From Peptococcaceae bacterium 1198_IL3148 (lineage in GTDB: Bacteria; Bacillota; Desulfotomaculia; Desulfotomaculales; Desulfohalotomaculaceae): a stretch of 64,000 nt of DNA. Made by a program: the position numbers and the translations under genes. The notes under the pieces are model-generated. The model was not told where the DNA came from. It worked only from the letters and a program-made list of their open reading frames with translations, and did no database searches. Below, piece after piece: positions 7,768 through 17,372 of this stretch. Location: contig JBAIYS010000002.1 of the NCBI GenBank assembly GCA_036763105.1, positions 186,001 to 250,000 on the forward strand, given 5' to 3'. Within the stretch, counting starts at the first letter, position 1. Each line of letters starts with the position of its first letter.

Positions 7768-7772
7768 TTCCC

Positions 7773-7800
7773 AAGCGCTTAAAAGAGCGCTTTTTATTTT
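7773..7800 (+). terminator. Terminator after the inserted gene
   Basis: AAGCGCT (7773-7779), six-base loop, AGCGCTT (7786-7792), then TTTATTTT. It separates the 7423-7767 gene from the tape measure gene, which supports a self-contained cassette. Confidence 0.82.
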
Positions 7801-7821
7801 GCACAAAAAGGCGGTGAAATA

Positions 7822-9915
7822 ATGGCAACTATAAGAACTGCAATCATGGTTAACGACATGATGTCCCAGCAATTTAGAGCTATGAATATGGCGATGGCTG
7901 CAGTCATTGATAGTTTTCAAACGCTACAGGAAACCACAAGCAATGCAATTGATATTTCTGCACTTAATGCTGCCCAACAGGAACTGCAACAAGTAGAGGC
8001 AAGTTTCTCTCAGATAGAGAGCGAAATCAGACAGGCTGAACAAGCACAAGGGCAGTTTAATGTAGAAATAAACAATGCTTCCAATGCCGCTGATGGTTTA
8101 TTGAGTAAAATTGGAGCTATTGTTGGAGCTTACGTAACTTTAAATGCAATAGGTGATGTAATAAGTTTATCAGATGAATTAACAAACACTACGGCAAGAT
8201 TAAATATGATCAACGATGGTCTGCAAACCACAGCAGAATTACAACAAATGATATTTCAATCTGCTCAACGTTCTTATGGATCTTATGCTCGGACCGCTGA
8301 TTTAGTAGCAAAACTAGCAATGAATGCTGGTGCCGCATTCTCCACTAATAAGGAAGCTGTACTATTTGGTGAACTGCTTAATAAACAATTTGTAATTTCC
8401 GGGACTAATGCGGAGGGCGTTCAATCAGCCACACTTCAGTTAACTCAAGCGCTTGGAAGTGGTGTTCTACGTGGTGAAGAATTAAATGCTGTTTTTGAAG
8501 CCGCCCCTAGTATTATTCAAACAATTGCTGATTATTTAGACGTTGACATAGGTATGATTAGAGAAATGGCAAAAGAAGGGGAAATCACTGCTGATATCGT
8601 GAAAAATGCAATGTTCGCTGCATCAGAAGAAATAAATAAGAATTTCGAGGCAATGCCATTAACATTCTCTCAGATTTGGACAAGTTTTAAAAATGATGCT
8701 TTATGGGCGTTTCAAGAGGTCTTGTATAAATTTAACGATATTGCTAACAGTGAAAGATTTTTAGGCTTTGTAGAAAGTTTAAAAACATCTTTATATATTT
8801 TAGCATCAGCGACACTGTTCGCTCTGGATATTTTGACTAGCGTCGGGGGATTTATGTATGATTATTGGTCAATCATTGGGCCAGTTGTAGGAGCTGTTAC
8901 TACTGCAATACTGGCATACGGAGCAGCTCTATTAATAACCAAAACATACACTGTAGCAGCCGCAGCCTGGCAAGCCATATTAGAACTTAGAACTATAAGG
9001 CAAGCAGCTGCAACAATGATGGCAACAGGAGCGACTTTTGCACAAACTGTAGCTCAACATGGACTAAATGCAGCGTTATTAGCATGTCCTATCACATGGA
9101 TTATCTTGGGGATAATTGCGATTATAGGCGTTGTTTACTTGGCGGTAGGAGCTATTAACCACTTTGCAGGAACATCAATAAATGCAACGGGAGCTATCGC
9201 AGGGGCTATTTTTGTAGCCGTAGCATTTATAAAGAATTTGTTTGTGGGCTTAATTAACTTCGTTTTTGATGTAGTTGCGTCAATCTATAATGCTTTTGCA
9301 ACGGCTGCTGAATTTTTGGCAAATGTGTTCAATGATCCGGTAGCTTCAGTTATTCGCTTATTTGCTGGAATGGCTGATTCGATTTTTGGGATACTCCAAG
9401 GAATTGCAAAATCCATGGATGCAATATTCGGATCTAACTTAGCAGGTGTCGTTAATGGGTGGCGTTCTTCTCTTGAGGGTGCTGTTACCGGTTTAGTAGG
9501 TGAAGCAGAAATAAAAATACCAAGAATGGATACTAGTAAATTTTATCTTGATAGGTTTGAGTATGGAGAGGCTTGGAGCGCGGGCTACGAATGGGGAGCT
9601 GATTTAAGCAACTCCTTTAGTATGGATGGCCTTTTAAACGATCTTTGGGCAGCAGATATGAGCAAATATGGAGCCAATATTGCAGCTAACACCGGAAAAA
9701 CGGCTGATTCATTAAAAATAACAGAAGAAGATTTAAAGTACTTACGAGATGCAGCCGAGCAAGAGGCTATTAATCGCTTTACAACAGCGGAAATAGTGAT
9801 TGATATGAGTGGTATGAACAATAACATCAGCAAAGACATGGATATAGATGGTATTGTAAACAGTTTGGCCGAAAAAGTTGAAGAGGCAATTAACACAGTA
9901 GCGGAAGGAGCGTAA
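7822..9915 (+). CDS. xkdO: Tail tape measure protein (XkdO-like)
   Basis: A 697-residue protein with an N-terminal coiled-coil region (about 30-95), the tape-measure N-terminal domain (about 100-290, with [33 protein letters not shown] split over this part) and several hydrophobic segments between about 320 and 500. It sets tail length and is ejected on infection. With roughly 0.15 nm per residue the tail would be about 100 nm, an inference. It is shorter than XkdO of PBSX. Confidence 0.9.
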   Translation: MATIRTAIMVNDMMSQQFRAMNMAMAAVIDSFQTLQETTSNAIDISALNAAQQELQQVEASFSQIESEIRQAEQAQGQFNVEINNASNAADGLLSKIGAIVGAYVTLNAIGDVISLSDELTNTTARLNMINDGLQTTAELQQMIFQSAQRSYGSYARTADLVAKLAMNAGAAFSTNKEAVLFGELLNKQFVISGTNAEGVQSATLQLTQALGSGVLRGEELNAVFEAAPSIIQTIADYLDVDIGMIREMAKEGEITADIVKNAMFAASEEINKNFEAMPLTFSQIWTSFKNDALWAFQEVLYKFNDIANSERFLGFVESLKTSLYILASATLFALDILTSVGGFMYDYWSIIGPVVGAVTTAILAYGAALLITKTYTVAAAAWQAILELRTIRQAAATMMATGATFAQTVAQHGLNAALLACPITWIILGIIAIIGVVYLAVGAINHFAGTSINATGAIAGAIFVAVAFIKNLFVGLINFVFDVVASIYNAFATAAEFLANVFNDPVASVIRLFAGMADSIFGILQGIAKSMDAIFGSNLAGVVNGWRSSLEGAVTGLVGEAEIKIPRMDTSKFYLDRFEYGEAWSAGYEWGADLSNSFSMDGLLNDLWAADMSKYGANIAANTGKTADSLKITEEDLKYLRDAAEQEAINRFTTAEIVIDMSGMNNNISKDMDIDGIVNSLAEKVEEAINTVAEGA

Positions 9916-9920
9916 GAGGA

Positions 9921-10577
9921 TTGTATAACTTTTTCTTAGATGGAACGCAGTTGCCCATAGCTCCAGAAGAATTGATAACGAAAATAAATAATAAAAACAA
10001 AACTATTACATTGATAAATGAAGGAGAAGTTAGTTTGCTTAAACAGGCCGGACTAACTTCTTTTGAATTTACAGTTGATTTGCCTAATCAGAAATATCCA
10101 TTTGCTGTTTACCCAAATGGTTATCAACCGGCATCATACTACCTTGAAAAGCTAGAACGATTGAAAGTTAGTAAAAAGCCCTTTCGGTTTATCGTTAATC
10201 GAATGAGGCCTAACGGAAAACTTATTTTTGACACAAATATAAATGTATCATTAGAAGATTACATCATTACAGAGAGCGTAAAGACGGGTTTTGATTTAGA
10301 AGTTACAATCAAACTGAAACAATACAAAGCATGGGGTACCAAAACAGTAAAAATTGAAAATACCACAACAGCTGTTAAAACAGCAACTGTACAGGCCGCG
10401 AGAGATACATCATCTAAAACAACACCCAAAACCCATACAGTAGTTAGAGGTGATACTCTTTGGGCTATTGCTAAAAGGCATCTTGGCAATGGAGCACGTT
10501 ATCCCGAGTTAGCAAAGCTCAATAATATTACTAATCCTAACTTGATTTACATAGGCCAGGTGATTCGCCTTGAGTAA
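9921..10577 (+). CDS. xkdP: LysM-domain tail protein (XkdP-like)
   Basis: 218 residues from TTG 9921, ten bases after GGAAGGAG. The N-terminal domain (FFLDGTQLPIAPEELITKI) matches XkdP-like baseplate proteins. The C-terminus holds one LysM motif (about 168-217: HTVVRGDTLWAIAKRHLG...YIGQVIRLE), which binds peptidoglycan. In contractile phages this protein links tube end and hub. It overlaps the next gene by 8 bases. Confidence 0.86.
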   Translation: MYNFFLDGTQLPIAPEELITKINNKNKTITLINEGEVSLLKQAGLTSFEFTVDLPNQKYPFAVYPNGYQPASYYLEKLERLKVSKKPFRFIVNRMRPNGKLIFDTNINVSLEDYIITESVKTGFDLEVTIKLKQYKAWGTKTVKIENTTTAVKTATVQAARDTSSKTTPKTHTVVRGDTLWAIAKRHLGNGARYPELAKLNNITNPNLIYIGQVIRLE

Positions 10578-11529
10578 ATGCGAAATTCTAATACAATACG
10601 GAAATACGATTTATCAACCAGCGGTAGAGGAAGGTGTTGTCTGGGAGGCACAAAGAAGAAAGGCTGCGGGGAAACTAACCTTTACAGTTTTGAAAGATGC
10701 AGCATTGAATTTTACAGAGGGTAATGCAGTTCGCTTTACCTATGGCGGGGAAAAAGTATTCTACGGCTTTGTCTTTTCGAAGCAACGCTCTAATAACGAT
10801 GAGATCAAAGTTATTTGTTATGACCAACTCCGATACTTTAAAAATAAAGATACGTATGTTTACGAAAACAAAACTGCCACTCAATTATTAAGAATGGTGG
10901 CTAATGATTTTCGGCTTAAATTAGCAAGAGTAGCTGACACAAAAATTGCTTTATCCGCATCTGAGGATAACAAAGAATTATTTGATATTGTCGGAAACGC
11001 TCTTGATGAGACAACGACAATAAGCGGTCAATCTTATGTTTTATATGATGAGTTTGGTGGTTTGGTTTTAGAAAACATCTCAAATATGAAATTAGATATC
11101 CTTATCGATGCAGAAACCGCACAAACTTATGATTACAGGTCATCAATTGATAGTGGCACCTACAACAAAATCAAACTGGTTTACGACAATAGTGAAACAG
11201 GAAAACGTGAGGTCTTTATTGCCCAGGATAGCGTAAATCAAAACAATTGGGGCATCTTACAGTATTTTGAGAGTTTGAATAGTAATGTAAACGGCAAGGC
11301 AAAAGCAGATACACTATTGAAATTATACAACCGAAAAGCTCGTTCGCTCAGCATTAAAGACTGCGCCGGTGATGTACGTGTCCGTGGTGGTTCGTTAGTT
11401 CCAATTATGCTTAATTTAGGTGATGTGGCATTAGGAAACTATATGCTGGTTGAAAATGTTAAGCATACGTTCAAAGAATCGGAACACACGATGACAGTGC
11501 AGATAAATGGCGGTGATTTTAGTGCGTGA
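10570..11529 (+). CDS. xkdQ: Baseplate hub protein (XkdQ/YqbQ-like)
   Basis: A 319-residue protein from TTG 10570 with the features of the XkdQ group (gpD/gp27-like hub): a beta-barrel first domain (GKLTFTVLKDAALNFTEGNAVRFTYGGEKVFYGFVFSK), a second domain with DTYVYENKTATQLLRMVANDF and a final YMLVENVKHTFKESEHTMTVQI barrel strand. It forms the hub at the tail tip. Overlaps with both neighbours show operon packing. Confidence 0.83.
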   Translation: MSKCEILIQYGNTIYQPAVEEGVVWEAQRRKAAGKLTFTVLKDAALNFTEGNAVRFTYGGEKVFYGFVFSKQRSNNDEIKVICYDQLRYFKNKDTYVYENKTATQLLRMVANDFRLKLARVADTKIALSASEDNKELFDIVGNALDETTTISGQSYVLYDEFGGLVLENISNMKLDILIDAETAQTYDYRSSIDSGTYNKIKLVYDNSETGKREVFIAQDSVNQNNWGILQYFESLNSNVNGKAKADTLLKLYNRKARSLSIKDCAGDVRVRGGSLVPIMLNLGDVALGNYMLVENVKHTFKESEHTMTVQINGGDFSA

Positions 11530-11884
11530 TGCTAATACACTGGTGAGGTTGATTAAACAAACAGCTTTGGATGCCGTTAACGCTTCCAATCCTACAATGA
11601 TTCGTTTTGGTAATGTTATTAGTACCAGCCCGCTCAAAATTCAAATTGATCAGAAGTTGATACTTTCTGAGGTGCATTTAGTTTTAACCAGAAATGTAAC
11701 TGATTTTGAACTACAAATGACGGTAGATCATACTACCGAGGTTGAAAGTGGCCCAGAAAACCATAAGCATGATTATAAGGGAAGGAAAAATTTTAAGGTG
11801 CACAATGCGCTGAAAGTAGGCGAAAAAGTGATCTTGTTAAGAGTGCAAGGCGGTAAACAATATGTTGTAGTTGATAGGGTGTGA
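11507..11884 (+). CDS. xkdR: Baseplate protein (XkdR, DUF2577-type)
   Basis: Up to 125 residues; ATG 11507 or GTG 11522 may be the start, both inside the end of xkdQ. The block VRLIKQTALDAVNASNPTMIRFGNVISTSPLKIQIDQKLILSE (two stretches) is typical of the DUF2577 family, which follows xkdQ and contains the FG-V-SPLKI-Q pattern. It is thought to be part of the tail spike or hub, with an OB-like fold. Confidence 0.82.
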   Translation: MAVILVRDANTLVRLIKQTALDAVNASNPTMIRFGNVISTSPLKIQIDQKLILSEVHLVLTRNVTDFELQMTVDHTTEVESGPENHKHDYKGRKNFKVHNALKVGEKVILLRVQGGKQYVVVDRV

Positions 11885-11888
11885 TCAT

Positions 11889-12287
11889 ATGCTGCCCAAC
11901 AACGATGGTTTAGTGATGGATTTTGAAGAAACAACTGAACCAAGTAAAACCTTTAAATTACACATGGAAAAGAATCGCTGTATTGGCTTTGTTGATGAAC
12001 TTGAAGCCGTGAAACAAGCGATTTTTTTAATGCTTAATATTGAAAGATACGATTATCTAATATTTTCATGGAATACTGGTGTCGAACTTAAAGACTTAAT
12101 AGGGAAACCCGTAGCTTATGTTGCTAGTGAGGCACCACGTAGAATCAGAGAGTGTTTATTGCAAGATGATCGTATTACAGAAGTTACTGATTTTGAAGTG
12201 ACGATTAGTAAGAATAAAGTCCATGTAACTTTTACAGCACATACGATATTCGGTGAAGTTCAGTCGGAAAGAGAGGTGGAGTACTGA
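11889..12287 (+). CDS. xkdS: Baseplate wedge protein (XkdS, DUF2634/gp25-type)
   Basis: 132 residues from ATG 11889, seven bases after AGGGTG; the upstream TTG 11871 would lie inside xkdR without a site. Features of the gp25/XkdS group are TFKLHMEKNRCIGFVDELEAVKQAIFLMLNIERYDYLIFSWNTG and REC near the helix. It would act in the baseplate wedge with XkdT. Its stop overlaps the next ATG. Confidence 0.83.
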   Translation: MLPNNDGLVMDFEETTEPSKTFKLHMEKNRCIGFVDELEAVKQAIFLMLNIERYDYLIFSWNTGVELKDLIGKPVAYVASEAPRRIRECLLQDDRITEVTDFEVTISKNKVHVTFTAHTIFGEVQSEREVEY

Positions 12288-13372
12288 TGGCGGAACCAAT
12301 TAACTTAGACACAACTTACGAAGACTTAATGGCTCAGAAACTCGCTAAATTTAGTGAAATGGACAGACGAGAAACAAGTCCACTTTACATTTCAACTGCT
12401 GCCAACAGTGCAGAAACAGCTCAAATGTTAGCAACTATTAAAAATAACATTGATTTAGTTTTTGCTGACACTGCTCCGAGAGAATATTTGATTAGACGTG
12501 CAGCAGAAAGAGGTTTATCTCCACATCCAGCAACAAAAGCTAGGTTAAAAGGTGAATTTAACATTGATGTGCCAATCGGTTCACGTTTTTCTGGCGATGA
12601 TTTGAATTATATTGTTGTCGAGAAAATTGATGATGGTGAATTCATCTTGGAGTGCGAAAGCGCCGGAGAAGCAGGGAACTTATATTTAGGTACATTAATC
12701 CCAATCGATTACATTACAGGACTTGAAATAGCTAAATTAACAGAAGTATTGATACCAGGCGAGGACGAAGAGGACACAGAAGCTTTTCGAACTCGCTATT
12801 TTAATAGTTTTAAATCGGTTGTATTTGGCGGGAATCGCGCTGATTATAAAGAAAGAGTTGGTGCTTTAAGCGGTGTTGGCGGTGTCCGTGTATATCGTGC
12901 TAAATATGGTCCTGGAACGGTTGGGCTAACCATTATTAATTCGCAGTTTGAAAAGCCATCTCAAGCACTAATCAACGCAGTGCAAGAAGCAGTTGACCCG
13001 TTAACCATGCAAGGTGAAGGAGTAGGACTTGCGCCAATTGACCATATTGTAACAGTTTCAGGGGTAAATGAAACTGCAATAGACATTGAACTAAATATCA
13101 CTTATCAAGATGGCTGGACTTGGGCTGATATTCAAGATGACGTTTACCGAGTTATCGACGAATACTTTAAAGAATTGGCGAAAGAGTGGGCACAAGCGCA
13201 AACATACGAAGAAGATCACACTGGTTTGGTTGTCCGTATCTCTCAAATTGAAATCAGATTGCTAAGCGTAAACGGCATTTTGGATATTGCTGATACAGAA
13301 CTTAACGGAGTCACATCTAACATCCAACTTGATAAAGAAGCTATACCTGTTAGGGGCGTTGTGAATGGCTAG
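12287..13372 (+). CDS. xkdT: Baseplate J-like protein (XkdT)
   Basis: 361 residues. The N-terminal RDRRET-like region, APREYLIRRAAERGLSPHPATKA and the sequence RTRYFNSFKSVVFGGNRADYKERV followed by GVGGVRVYR are classic for baseplate assembly protein J (gp6-like wedge). It forms the ring of the baseplate that triggers sheath contraction. Length is that of the PBSX homologue. Overlaps of 1 and 8 bases with its neighbours fit translational coupling. Confidence 0.9.
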   Translation: MAEPINLDTTYEDLMAQKLAKFSEMDRRETSPLYISTAANSAETAQMLATIKNNIDLVFADTAPREYLIRRAAERGLSPHPATKARLKGEFNIDVPIGSRFSGDDLNYIVVEKIDDGEFILECESAGEAGNLYLGTLIPIDYITGLEIAKLTEVLIPGEDEEDTEAFRTRYFNSFKSVVFGGNRADYKERVGALSGVGGVRVYRAKYGPGTVGLTIINSQFEKPSQALINAVQEAVDPLTMQGEGVGLAPIDHIVTVSGVNETAIDIELNITYQDGWTWADIQDDVYRVIDEYFKELAKEWAQAQTYEEDHTGLVVRISQIEIRLLSVNGILDIADTELNGVTSNIQLDKEAIPVRGVVNG

Positions 13373-13913
13373 GGAAGTCGATATTTTAAGTTATTTGCCT
13401 CCAATATTACATGAAATCAGGGAAATAGTAGAAATCGCCAACGTTGAAAATTCGTCTCTTGAATCCGTTTGGCAAGCAATTGAGGACGCATTAAACAATC
13501 AATTTATCTTAACAGCTAACGAGGAAGGGTTGGCTCGTTATGAAAAAATGCTCGATTTAAAAGTTCCGGCTACTGATAGTGTAGAAACTCGAAGATTTAG
13601 ACTTTTAACTCGTTTTAACGAGCAACCGCCATACACAAACAAGATAACAAAAAAGCTACTCGACACACTACTCGGTGAAGGTCATTACGATTACATCAGA
13701 GACGCAGCAAACAAAACTTTGACAGTAAAACTGGAACTAACGGTAAAAGGTCAATTTGATGCGGTTGTGGCAATGCTAGAACGAGTTACACCACAAAATA
13801 TGGTCTTAACAATCGAACTCAGATACAACACACATCAAAAATTGTCTCAATTTACTCACTCTCAATTATCAGCTTACACACATAAACAACTACGAGAGGA
13901 TGTGTTAATTTAA
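13365..13913 (+). CDS. xkdU: Baseplate/tail protein XkdU (YmfQ-type)
   Basis: 182 residues with REVDILSYLPPILHEIREIVEIANVEN at the N-terminus and a long helical middle containing GLARYEKMLDLKVPATDSVETRRFRLLTRFN, as in the YmfQ/DUF2313 family. In Mu-like and PBSX-like phages this is a wedge protein contacting the fibre. Overlaps xkdT by 8 bases and shares TAATG with the fibre gene. Confidence 0.86.
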   Translation: MAREVDILSYLPPILHEIREIVEIANVENSSLESVWQAIEDALNNQFILTANEEGLARYEKMLDLKVPATDSVETRRFRLLTRFNEQPPYTNKITKKLLDTLLGEGHYDYIRDAANKTLTVKLELTVKGQFDAVVAMLERVTPQNMVLTIELRYNTHQKLSQFTHSQLSAYTHKQLREDVLI

Positions 13914-15088
13914 TGGCATCTGAAACACCGAATTATCAATTGTTAAAGCCTGATCCAAATGATTTTTATGATGTCAATGTAGCAAATACCAACATGGACA
14001 AAATCGATACAATATTAAAACAATTAGCTAGTGCAATAGCTAGCGGAGCTACTGCTGAACAGATTGAGGAATTAGGAAATGCTATCGGTAATCTAGAGGG
14101 CCTTGAAACAGAGACAAAAACCAATTTAGTAGCTGCGATCAACTCATTAAAGCAAACCATTAGTTCGCATTTGGCCGAAACTGCGACCGATGAGGTACGA
14201 CCTCATGGCATGGGCACTGCGGCGGGCAAAGATGTGCAAGCATCAACTAGAGATGAAAGTACCGGGCGTTTAATGCAAGTGGGGGCGTTCGGTTTAGGTG
14301 GAGGTAGTATCGGTGAAAACGGAGACCTAAATACGTTTTTGGGATATACAAACAAGTTCTTTTGGGCGGGTTCTGGTAGTGGCGACGGTCTAGCGAACAC
14401 TCCTGGCAACTTGTATGGACATGGAATACAGTTTGTGCGGGCTGGTGAAGAGGGCTCGTCACGTACTCAGCTATTTACAGACAATGGTGCGGGTGATAAA
14501 TCTATGTGGTTTAGAGGTTGGAGTGGCTCACAATGGGGTCCGTGGTTTGAACTTTTCCACGAAGGGAATCAACCAAAATTAAGGGTCAATAATGATGTTG
14601 TAGAATACCTAGACGACAATACATGGAAACCAATAAGTAAAGGCGGTTTACTGCCTGGCTTCAATGGACTACTATACTATAGTGGTGAGGAGCATATCCA
14701 GTTTGACGTTGGTTATAAAACAGGAACAGCCACACAATCTAAAAACGCAGATTGTTTATTATTACAACCGTCTAGTTCTACTGGTGAATGCGCGTATGTA
14801 ACAAGCATTGAAGTTGATTTAACCAATGTTAATACATTAAAAGTTGATTGGGAACAAAGCTATGCAGATAATAATACTTACTCTTATTTAATTGTATCCA
14901 CAAGTAAAACTGGCAACTTTGAAACGTATAATGCCCGTACTTATGTGCGTGGGCAATTCGCTAGAAAAATTGATACTCTCGATGTAAGTAACCTTACCGG
15001 TACTTATTATATACGTGTGGCTGCCAGGCGTCTTGACACGGCTAGTAGTTCTCCGTCACATAAAATATACAGGATTTGGGGTGAGTAA
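13913..15088 (+). CDS. Tail fibre / receptor-binding protein
   Basis: 391 residues. The start MASETPNYQLLKPDPNDFYDVNVANTNMDKID resembles the N-terminal baseplate-attachment segment of Firmicute phage fibres. A coiled region with EQIEELGNAIGNLEGLETETKTNL follows, then a Gly-rich shaft with two pyocin-knob-like stretches (YGHGIQFV..., MWFRGWSGSQWGPWFELFHEGN) and a C-terminal beta domain (about 260-391) probably binding the host surface. Receptor unknown. Confidence 0.8.
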   Translation: MASETPNYQLLKPDPNDFYDVNVANTNMDKIDTILKQLASAIASGATAEQIEELGNAIGNLEGLETETKTNLVAAINSLKQTISSHLAETATDEVRPHGMGTAAGKDVQASTRDESTGRLMQVGAFGLGGGSIGENGDLNTFLGYTNKFFWAGSGSGDGLANTPGNLYGHGIQFVRAGEEGSSRTQLFTDNGAGDKSMWFRGWSGSQWGPWFELFHEGNQPKLRVNNDVVEYLDDNTWKPISKGGLLPGFNGLLYYSGEEHIQFDVGYKTGTATQSKNADCLLLQPSSSTGECAYVTSIEVDLTNVNTLKVDWEQSYADNNTYSYLIVSTSKTGNFETYNARTYVRGQFARKIDTLDVSNLTGTYYIRVAARRLDTASSSPSHKIYRIWGE

Positions 15089-15091
15089 ATT

Positions 15092-15325
15092 ATGACTTTT
15101 GAAGAGGTGAAACAAGAGCTTATTGATAGTGGCAAAGATCCAGACGATTTTAATATTGAAATTAAGGAGAACACTGTCAAAATTTCACCTAAAAAACTTG
15201 ATGATAAATTACAGAACGCAAAAACAAAAATTGTGGGTCTACAGCAGGAAAACCAACAACTGGAACAATCACTAGCAGACACTAATGCTATGATGCTTGA
15301 ACTTATGGAATCAATACTTGTTTAG
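15092..15325 (+). CDS. Small fibre-associated protein (coiled coil)
   Basis: 77 residues beginning MTFEEVKQELIDSGKDPDDF and ending in a heptad-like stretch LQQENQQLEQSLADTNAMMLELMESI. Small proteins of this type follow the fibre gene in PBSX-like prophages (the xkdW position). It may be an accessory or assembly factor for the fibre. The call rests on position and size. Confidence 0.65.
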   Translation: MTFEEVKQELIDSGKDPDDFNIEIKENTVKISPKKLDDKLQNAKTKIVGLQQENQQLEQSLADTNAMMLELMESILV

Positions 15326-15338
15326 GAGGTATATTTAA

Positions 15339-15566
15339 ATGGCAGTAATCAGTTTATTAGTTAAAGCATATGCAGTAAATATTTATCGTTATGGAAACCG
15401 TACTTTTGCAACCATTCCAGCGGAATACCACGAACCTGTTAAACAACACGCAGCATTAAACCTTGAATTATCAGAAATTGACCAAGCACTTGCAAAACAA
15501 TATATCACCGAGCAAGAATATAACGAAACACTTGCTTATATTCCGAAAGAAGAACCAACTGAATAG
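15339..15566 (+). CDS. Small fibre-associated protein (XkdX-position)
   Basis: 75 residues with AGGAGG five to ten bases before its ATG. It contains ...YGNRTFATIPAEYHEPVKQHAAL..., a pattern like the short CD1375/XkdX proteins (R-T-I-x-x-I/V-P) that end fibre operons. No catalytic motif. An inverted repeat AGTACGC/GCGTACT (15565-15571 with 15586-15592) overlaps its end but lacks a T run. Confidence 0.62.
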   Translation: MAVISLLVKAYAVNIYRYGNRTFATIPAEYHEPVKQHAALNLELSEIDQALAKQYITEQEYNETLAYIPKEEPTE

Positions 15567-15692
15567 TACGCTAAAGACTAAAAATGCGTACTAAGTTTCA
15601 TCATATTCTGAGTGCTTTTATCTTTGCAGGAATATGCATTTTTTAATAGAAAATCTCCTTTTATTAAGTAAGAAAAAGGGGAGAGAGCGAAA

Positions 15693-16067
15693 ATGTATAC
15701 TGTTAATGTTGAAGCTTTTGCAAATGAATTAATCAGTTCAATCAAAGAATATAGGAAAGCTAGAGATGAAGCGAATTCAGGTAAAATTGTTTCAGGTATC
15801 GATGGTTATAAAAAGTATGAGAGAGAATTAGAAGATTATTTGAAGGAAAAACAAAATATTTACGCTGGGGAAATGGTTAATTTGCCCAGAAGCGAATACT
15901 GGAAAAATGTAATTAAGGCAAAAGCAGAAGTTATTGCAGCAATTGGAGGGTGCGCCTTGCTTGTTGATGTTTGCGATCAACTAAGTAATCATCCAGAAAA
16001 TGCAGTCTACCACTTTGCCTCTGCATTTGAAGTGGCGGCGGACGGATTGGCAGGTTTTTATATTTAA
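15693..16067 (+). CDS. Unknown protein, probable moron
   Basis: 124 residues preceded by AGGGGAGAG. The first half is charged and helical (IKEYRKARDEANSGK..., YKKYERELEDYLKEKQNIYAGEM); the second has a short hydrophobic helix (VIAAIGGCALLVDVCDQL). It interrupts the fibre-to-lysis order, has a long AT-rich leader of its own and is closed by a terminator. I do not recognise a family. Confidence 0.6.
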   Translation: MYTVNVEAFANELISSIKEYRKARDEANSGKIVSGIDGYKKYERELEDYLKEKQNIYAGEMVNLPRSEYWKNVIKAKAEVIAAIGGCALLVDVCDQLSNHPENAVYHFASAFEVAADGLAGFYI

Positions 16068-16081
16068 ATACAAACTTAGTA

Positions 16082-16107
16082 AACGCCTAGTGTTAGGCGT
16101 TATTTTT
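16082..16107 (+). terminator. Terminator after the 15.7-kb inserted gene
   Basis: AACGCCTA (16082-16089), GTGT loop, TAGGCGTT (16094-16101), then ATTTTT. It separates the insert from the lysis genes. Confidence 0.85.
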
Positions 16108-16157
16108 ATGCCCGGGTAACACTGGTGCCTGGGTTAACTGTTACTGGGGGTGGGAGC

Positions 16158-16439
16158 ATGGGTGAAAGCGATGTTCAAAGGCTATACAAAGCCATAGATA
16201 AATTACAAAAGACAGTGGACGAGGTAAAAAAGGAATTATCTGATACAAAGGTGCTGCTGGCCGGCACGTATGTCACAAGGGAAGAATTTGATAAAAGAAT
16301 TACTGCTCTGGATAACAAGGTAGAGAACCACGAAAAAGAGGACAGAGCAAATAGGTTTAAGTTTGCCGGCATTGTCGCAACCGCAACCGGTATAATCGTT
16401 AGCGTCATTCAGTGGATGGTTGGCTTATGGACCAGGTAA
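16158..16439 (+). CDS. xhlA: XhlA-type lysis protein
   Basis: 93 residues from ATG 16158 (GGGGGTGGGAG just upstream; an earlier GTG frame has no site). The protein is a charged coiled coil (LYKAIDKLQKTVDEVKKEL, EEFDKRITALDNKVENHEKEDR) ending in a single membrane helix IVATATGIIVSVIQWMV, the exact layout of haemolysin XhlA. In PBSX it works with the holin to release the amidase. Confidence 0.85.
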   Translation: MGESDVQRLYKAIDKLQKTVDEVKKELSDTKVLLAGTYVTREEFDKRITALDNKVENHEKEDRANRFKFAGIVATATGIIVSVIQWMVGLWTR

Positions 16440-16798
16440 TTGAGCTGATTATACCTTTTATTGCACTAGCCATCTTGAGTGTGATGATAGATAAGTTCAC
16501 CCTGTTTTTAGAAGCTGCCATGAATTTAATACCAGGGTTGCCAGATAAATTCGAATGGCCCGTTGCCTATGTACTTGTACTAGCAGCGGGTTATGTTGTT
16601 TGCTGGCAGGGGAATTATGATTTGTTTGCCTACCTTAACATTAACTTTAATTACTCATGGCAGGGTTGGTTAATGACAGCACTTGTTATATCAGGCGGCA
16701 GTGCTTTTGTTCGGAGTAGTTTTGGTGTTGTTGACGCCATACCAACTGGTATTGGTGGGGTGACGTCTGTTGTTAAAAAGTTCTTCAGTACTAAATAA
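16427..16798 (+). CDS. Holin-like membrane protein
   Basis: About 123 residues from ATG 16427, inside the end of xhlA (ATG 16412 is also in frame). Three membrane segments are visible: about 4-25 (ELIIPFIALAILSVMIDKF), 45-62 (WPVAYVLVLAAGYVVCW) and 80-98 (GWLMTALVISGGSAFV). Position between xhlA and the amidase indicates a holin that permeabilises the membrane. It ends in a basic VVKKFFSTK tail. Confidence 0.75.
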   Translation: MDQVIELIIPFIALAILSVMIDKFTLFLEAAMNLIPGLPDKFEWPVAYVLVLAAGYVVCWQGNYDLFAYLNINFNYSWQGWLMTALVISGGSAFVRSSFGVVDAIPTGIGGVTSVVKKFFSTK

Positions 16799-16811
16799 GG
16801 AGGGGTTATAC

Positions 16812-17372
16812 ATGCTCATAGTTTTAGATCCAGGGCACGGTGGTAAAGATCCGGGTGCGATAGGCAATGGTTTGCTCGAAAAAAGGTTGACCTGGGAACT
16901 GGCACTACTGGTAAAGGAAAAGCTGGCAAATGTTAAAGCGGATGTTAGAGTTGTGCAGCCAAGTGCAACTAACCCTAACAGTACCGGCCGTAATGAAATC
17001 AATATCCCGGTACGGGAAGCAAATAACATGAAGGCTGACTTTTTCTTGTCAATCCACATCAATGCCGGTGGCGGTACCGGATTCGAAAGCTTTGTCTACA
17101 GCGCTGGTAGTAAGGCAGACCAAATTCGTGATAAGTTACACTATCAGATTATGCAGTATTGTAAAAAGCATAATCTGCCTGATCGCGGCAAAAAGTACAG
17201 CACTCATTTTGGTGTGCTACGCATGACTAACATGCCGGCTGTATTGATCGAGTGTGGCTTTATCGACAACCAGTATGATGCCAAACTGTTGGCCGACCCT
17301 AGGTTTTTGGATGGTTTAGCGAATGAAATCGCTTACGGGTTGATAGTGGCTTTAGAATTGGAGGCTAAATAA
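16812..17372 (+). CDS. N-acetylmuramoyl-L-alanine amidase (endolysin)
   Basis: 186 residues from ATG 16812 after AAGGAGGGG. It is a bare Amidase_3 domain: LDPGHGGKDPGAIG with zinc ligand H9, the first glutamate in LLEKRLTWE, DFFLSIHINAGGG with the second histidine, and PAVLIECGFI with the catalytic glutamate. It cleaves the amide between MurNAc and the stem peptide. No signal peptide or separate cell-wall-binding domain, so it needs the holin. The last base overlaps the next ATG. Confidence 0.94.
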   Translation: MLIVLDPGHGGKDPGAIGNGLLEKRLTWELALLVKEKLANVKADVRVVQPSATNPNSTGRNEINIPVREANNMKADFFLSIHINAGGGTGFESFVYSAGSKADQIRDKLHYQIMQYCKKHNLPDRGKKYSTHFGVLRMTNMPAVLIECGFIDNQYDAKLLADPRFLDGLANEIAYGLIVALELEAK

